From the NCBI GenBank assembly GCA_964006375.1, contig OZ023267.1, forward strand, positions 87,973,906 to 88,037,905: a DNA stretch of 64,000 nt. The letters are read 5' to 3'. Origin of the DNA: Tillus elongatus. Its lineage: Eukaryota > Arthropoda > Insecta > Coleoptera > Cleridae. Numbering within the stretch: the first letter of the stretch is position 1; each line of letters starts with the position of its first letter. Positions 59,480 through 64,000 of the stretch are shown in pieces. Made by a program: the position numbers and the translations under genes. The notes below the pieces were generated by a model, which saw only the letters and a program-made list of their open reading frames with translations, was not told the origin of the DNA and did not search any database.

Positions 59480-59666
59480 TGTTCCAGGATGTACATATTA
59501 TGATATTTGTCGGATTTGGATTCTTGATGACTTTTCTTAAACGATATGGTTACAGTGCAGTTGGATTTAATTTTCTTTTGGGAGCTTTGCTAATTCAGTG
59601 GGCTTTAATATCGAACGGATTTTATGAACTTGATCATGATTATAAGTTGTATCTCGATGTGATGAG
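59480..59666 (+). CDS. Rh-type ammonium transporter, exon 2
   Basis: This 187-bp exon encodes the strongly conserved Rh block [20 protein letters not shown], then [13 protein letters not shown] and GIQWAL-like [13 protein letters not shown], covering membrane helices 2 and 3 of Rh-family ammonium transporters. FQDVH and [12 protein letters not shown] are hallmarks of the RhAG/RhBG/RhCG/Rh50 family and are less conserved in microbial Amt proteins. The acceptor is a polypyrimidine run then AG at 59478-59479; the donor is AG|GTGAGT at 59667. It enters in phase 1 and leaves in phase 2. The reading frame is intact with no substitutions that look damaging. Later exons (central pore helices, C-terminal tail) are not in the window and must lie to the right of 64000. 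Confidence 0.92.
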
Positions 59667-60830
59667 GTGAGTAGATAATCATAATCAACCTAACGGTTGA
59701 CAATAATTTTAATCATTTGCCTTGTTCTCAATTTTCCCTAACATTTGTTTTTCCCTGAGTAGATGTTTTCAAATTTTGCACCTTAAGTAATGTTAGACAA
59801 AATAAGATAAGTATTTCAGCAATATACATATACTATAAAACAAAAGGAATATTAAGAAACTATTTGAAAATGTTAGTCGGTAACGTAACGCTTTTGCTGC
59901 GTCCAGACTGTTTTTCCAATACTGAGGATATAATGATAATGATGATGTTACTCGTGTTTGTTGCCTGCAGTGCTGGAATATGGGTGAGCAAATTAAGGCC
60001 AAAATAACTTACCGATTCGTTAAGACAATTTTCAGATGGCGCCTAGGTTCAAATAAAATATGTGCTATCTTTTTGTGTAAAATATCTTCAAAAGTGTTGA
60101 CTCAGTGAAGACTAGAACCTGTTATAGGTAAGCACTAATAGGCTAACATTTTGGGGAACCTAAATAACCACACATTTTTAAATCCCGACGATCCTCTCAT
60201 TAACAAAGTTAGCGTCATGCGAGAGCTGAATAAATTGAGCAAATTCGTTTTTATCATCTATAAATAATCGGATACAATATTTATATATTATTAAAAACCG
60301 CCGCTCTTTTACGTTGTGGTCATAGTTATTTATATTATTTAATAACCAGGCATATGAGCTTTGTACAATTAATTGTTTTAAGCAACTAAGTGTTTATATG
60401 TGGAGCAAACAAAAATTTATTTGTCACAGTTTTAGTGGAATGTATTTTGGATATTGGAAAATTAAATTTTGATGTCAACTAACTCTTCGCATTACGTGTA
60501 TATACTTTATCAATCGCAGATTTTTTATGACTTGCAACTGCTTGCTAGTAAAATCATATCGGCGGAACATAAAGCCAATTTTAGTTAATCGATAAACTGT
60601 TGCACAATACATTTTGTAGTATCTATAGATAGTGTGTTCTGCCCCAGCCTCCTGTGTATGCTCGTGACGTCTAACCAGTATAACCGGTATAACCGGAAGT
60701 ACCATGTACTTCAACGTAATTTAACCTGCTTCCGCATAACCGCTTATAGCCAAACCCAAATTCTCTCTTTCGAATTCGGATTGGAAGGTCATAAACTTCC
60801 AATGAAGGCGACTCGCCAAACAACCTGTAT
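59667..60830. other. Intron 2 of the Rh gene, first part
   Basis: It contains an end-motif copy (AACGTAACGCTTTTGCTGCG, about 59881-59905), a 60-bp block at 60180-60240 (CGACGATCCTCTCATTAACA, AGTTAGCGTCATGCGAGAG) that recurs at 62030-62085, and a tract with TAACCGGTATAACCGGAAGT at about 60680. No exon recognised. Confidence 0.4.
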
Positions 60831-60900
60831 ATAAACATAAAATCTAATAGGACTCTAAATATGGGATCTAGGGGCTCCAATTATCGCTTATTTTAAGCTT
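60830..60900 (+). repeat. TA-linked repeat, right module (TA tract lost)
   Basis: GTATATAAACATAAAATCTA, then GGACTCTAAATATGGGATCT and CAATTATCGCTTATTTTAAG, the same order as 62.58-62.64 kb and 19.62-19.68 kb. Only TATAT remains where other copies have a long (TA)n. Confidence 0.6.
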
Positions 60901-61516
60901 CGTCATCGTCACCCTATTAGTCAATTTTCATAATGAAGCCTTTCTGATATAAATAAATATCAACAAAAAACAGAAAGCAAAATCACCCCAGAAACCAAAA
61001 AATAATAATAACAGAGTTATGCGGAAGATATTTATTTAGGCAACGAAGTTGTGTTCATGAGTAGCTGTACCTAATCTAACTTAGCGTCAGCTACTAATGG
61101 AGACAACTTTGTTCTCTAAATATATATTTAGCACATAACTATCTCTTATTATTTTTGTGGTTTTTTCGAGTGATTCTGTTTTTTCAGTCCACATGGTCCA
61201 ACTTCAATCTTCTACAACGTATATACTTTGTTATTATATAATGTCCGTTTTGTTTACAATGTAGTTGTTCTGGTAACATATACTTGTATCTAAGAACCAA
61301 ATGTATTTCAGTATTTGATAGTGATGAGATTTCAATTTCTAAAGTCAAGCAACATCGTATTTAATATTTTCTGTATTACTTGAATTGAGACAGTAGAACA
61401 AACTAACAGGTGTTCATCAGAAATGCCACAGTTGTAAAAAATGTGACACATTTTTACAACCGGTCACTCGGTCATCCCTACAGAAATAATGAATTGACCG
61501 TCCAAGCGGTATCTAT
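60901..61516. other. AT-rich intronic DNA
   Basis: Nothing recognised apart from a short reverse-complement pair around 61.42-61.46 kb (AAAAATGTGACACATTTTTA). Confidence 0.35.
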
Positions 61517-61655
61517 CCAATTTGGAAGCAAAGGTCTATTTCAAATATTTATTTGAAGGTGACACAATTAAATGTATGCTAAATAAATACTTGGCATACA
61601 TTTATTTGAATCACCTACCAATAAATATTTGTAATAGACCTTTGCTTCCAAATTG
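61517..61655. repeat. Hairpin MITE-like repeat
   Basis: CAATTTGGAAGCAAAGGTCT opens the element and AGACCTTTGCTTCCAAATTG closes it, a perfect 20-bp terminal inversion. Inner arms (TCAAATATTTATTTGAAGGT versus CACCTACCAATAAATATTTG, and AATGTATGC versus GCATACATT) continue the palindrome to the centre near 61586. Total 139 bp. Confidence 0.85.
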
Positions 61656-62420
61656 TATATATAATAAAGATAAGTAACTTTTAAAGCAGAATTTTCAAAC
61701 ATTGAGAAACATATTTCATGCTATTTTATTTCTTCAAAAGCTGTATTAGCTCCAGAATACCTGTTTAAAAATTATTAATTTTGACATTTAATTGTGTTAA
61801 AATAAATATTCACTTCTTGACTTGTGGTTACCTACCGACCCGTTGGCTATCTTGAAGAGTTTAATTCATTATCGTTGTAATATTTCTTATAAAAATTCAA
61901 ACGCAGTACGTGCGTTATGTTAGGCAATTTATTTCAAACTCTATTCACATTGAGTGAAGAATGGAACTTCTGATGAGCACTGATAAGAGCAACTTGGTGT
62001 ACGCAGTTCTTCACAATACAGTTTTTTTAGACCTGACGATCTGTTCGCTAACAAAGTAAGCGTCATCAGAGGGATGAATAAACATAGAAGCTTAAGTTTT
62101 GGTGTCTGATTAAGTTTATATTAAAGTCACATATGCCAGGTTTCATTAAAATACTGAATACAGATCTAGACACTCCTTCTCTGTCTTTGCAAATGCTTGT
62201 TTGCCTCTTTGTAACCGGTTTTATCAGACAGTATAAAATTTATTCATATGCCTTCATGACAACTGTAAATAAACAATACGCTGTTACGTTGGAATATTTT
62301 TTAAAGCCAGAGAAGAAACTTCTTCATCTGTATTTAGGCCAGAACGGTTTCACCAAGTGAGGACAACACCAATTCATGAATTCGTTAAGATAGCTGTATG
62401 AATTTGGGTGGTATACATTT
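61656..62420. other. AT-rich intronic DNA
   Basis: An end-motif copy lies at about 61900-61925 (AACGCAGTACGTGCGTTATG), and the second copy of the GACGATC...AGCGTCATC block at about 62035-62085. A 75-codon frame at 62133-62360 has no recognisable domain and does not fit an Rh exon. Confidence 0.4.
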
Positions 62421-62429
62421 TTTTTTTGG

Positions 62430-62650
62430 AGAAAAACTTGATTCTTTTTATAGAAATGGGTCCGATTTGGCTATTTAACGAACTTGTTTAAGAGATTTAA
62501 AAAATAAACATACTTGCCTAATTTGATCAAAATCCGCTTATTAATTTTTGAGTTAAGTTTCGGATACATACATTAACAAATAAATTTTAACGGACCTTAA
62601 ATTTGAGTTCCAGGGGCTATATTTACTTATTTATTTACTTATGACCTTTT
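62430..62650 (+). repeat. TA-linked repeat, left and right modules without a long TA tract
   Basis: AATGGGTCCGATTTGGCTAT, TTAACGAACTTGTTTAAG, TTTGATCAAAATCCGCTTAT, GAGTTAAGTTTCGGATACAT, then directly AAATAAATTTTAACGGACC and GAGTTCCAGGGGCTATA. The two modules meet at ACATACATTAACA, where other copies have (TA)n. Confidence 0.65.
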
Positions 62651-64000
62651 TAGATATATATAGATATTAATATATATAGATATAAATGCTTATAAATTAT
62701 ATGTAAACCCCATATATCGACTGGTCAATTCCAAACTGTAGCGAAATCTAGCCCATATGGTTGTTCCCACTCAACTGCAGCTTTATACCCGATTAAATGA
62801 ACCACTCCAGTGACTTGCGAATAGGGTTCATCATAATGTACTGTTAAAGGGAAGCGGAGGTTTAATTATAGGGATAAAATCTTCGAACTAAGCACATATG
62901 TATGACATAGATAACGGTATATTGATAACTATATTAATGCACAAAACTTAATAATTATAATAACGATGTTACAAAATGAATGAAAGAACTTACGTAGTTA
63001 CGGATATATTGACTATTAATGTTAACAGTGTTTACATAATTAAATTATAATTATCGCGGCGTTATTTAACCGACTACATTTCAGAAGCTTGTTTAATGAA
63101 CTATATTTCTTACTAAAATTGATCTACTTTATATTTACCAAACAATGACACATTTCGATTCTTAACTTTCTGATCTGCTGACTATAACATTCCTTTGAAT
63201 TGGCTTGTTATTGTTTATATAGTGAATGTGATAATTTCAATGTCAATCCATACAATGCTGACCTCTAATTAATTGAAACGTTTACATAACTTCCTTACAG
63301 AATTTAAACTGAACCACTTTTACTAATTATTTTGGTGTTTTTACCAATTATGTTTTTAAGGCCATTACGGCCGTTATGAGACATCCTGTGTTCTCTGAAC
63401 ATTCTGCCAATTCAACAAAAAAAATGACAGCTCGCTCGATGGCTCTGACCTAAATGTTCAATTTATCTTTTACCTAGGTTTGGCACTAATTATAATCATC
63501 GCAAGAATGTTAAATTGTATAGTACCCTAGGGTGAGAATTTGAACTACTAATATTTGGATTAATGTAGACAACCTTAGGTATGTTACTGTACTTAATAAT
63601 AAAATTAATAAATTTGGATTCAATGCTACGTATGATATCACAATAATTAAACATAACTATGCATACCACTCTATGATGGTAATCGTAATAATAAATAAAT
63701 TAATCCTTTTGAATACAACCTTACGTGAGATACTCGACATAACAATAATTACAATTACAATACAATTATGTCTATTACTCTAGGATGGTAGTATAAATCT
63801 TAATGATTAATATTTTTTGATACACTCTATGTATCATAATAGAAATAACAATGATTAAAATAATTGAATTATGTATACCATTCTAGGAGCGTAATATAAT
63901 TTACATGATCTAACAATTTCTTCCTTTTTTCTGGTGATGGGTTGGATACGTCATCTCGTCTTCCTTCTGGTGTCTCTCCTCCATGTTGTGTGAACTGTCT
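62651..64000. other. AT-rich DNA to the right edge
   Basis: No gene or known element. The last 80 bp become GC-richer (GTCTTCCTTCTGGTGTCTCT), faintly like 2.84-2.87 kb. The next Rh exon is not in this stretch as far as I can see. Confidence 0.35.

Noticed and set aside
62030..62090. Hammerhead-like CTGACGA core in intron 2
   Set aside because: The required GAAA segment and pairing stems are not present.
62133..62360. 75-codon ORF as Rh exon 3
   Set aside because: Its sequence does not match any Rh helix, and no suitable phase-2 acceptor and donor pair bounds it.

Overview
The window is eukaryotic nuclear DNA, AT-rich and dominated by transposable elements. It carries twelve long (TA)n tracts. 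It looks like an arthropod, probably an insect: the mobile fraction combines I-type and CR1/Jockey-like LINEs, Penelope-like elements, a gypsy/errantivirus-like LTR element with a baculovirus-F-like env, and arthropod-type endogenous DNA-virus relics. The species cannot be named from the sequence.

The only host gene I can support is a Rhesus-type (Rh50/RhBG/RhCG-like) ammonium transporter on the + strand. Exon 2 (59480-59666) is unmistakable. Two different first coding exons, 1A (4801-4921) and 1B (21079-21193), each start with an ATG, encode the first membrane helix, and end in the same phase at an A|GTAAGT donor that fits exon 2. Most of the window is therefore the roughly 54.6-kb first intron (about 38.3 kb from exon 1B), filled with repeats. 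The gene continues past the right edge.

Layout. 1-4.8 kb: unassigned AT-rich DNA. 4.8-4.92: exon 1A. 5.65-7.56: eroded LINE carrying a tRNA-like SINE insert. 10.2-12.4: virus-derived locus A. 13.0-13.74: LTR-retrotransposon protease (minus). 14.1-15.5: fold-back and TA-linked repeats. 15.8-18.66: nested minisatellites. 21.08-21.19: exon 1B. 21.7-25.68: a 185-bp direct repeat flanking a giant inverted repeat (arms about 1.4 kb) made of LINE sequence. 27.5-34.07: one minus-strand LINE split by a 3.46-kb insertion (29240-32702) with a 4-bp target duplication. 34.25-42.84: an older minus-strand LINE interrupted by a full-length I-type LINE (35035-40757) with a 13-bp target duplication and an Inr+DPE internal promoter. 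43.1-49.56: virus-derived locus B, a decayed adintovirus/Maverick-like element. 49.7-51.37: Penelope-like element 1 (minus). 51.8-53.52: env remnant and LTR. 55.08-57.70: Penelope-like element 2 (plus) with long terminal inverted repeats. 57.7-62.6: further copies of a (TA)n-containing repeat family, interrupted by Rh exon 2.

Every mobile or viral gene here carries frameshifts or stops, so none is likely to make full protein, although several key motifs survive (YADD in the I-type LINE, YVDD in both Penelope elements). In locus B, the replication-side genes (plus strand) converge on the virion-side genes (minus strand), the usual arrangement of such elements. Positions of repeat edges are read by eye and may be off by a few bases.
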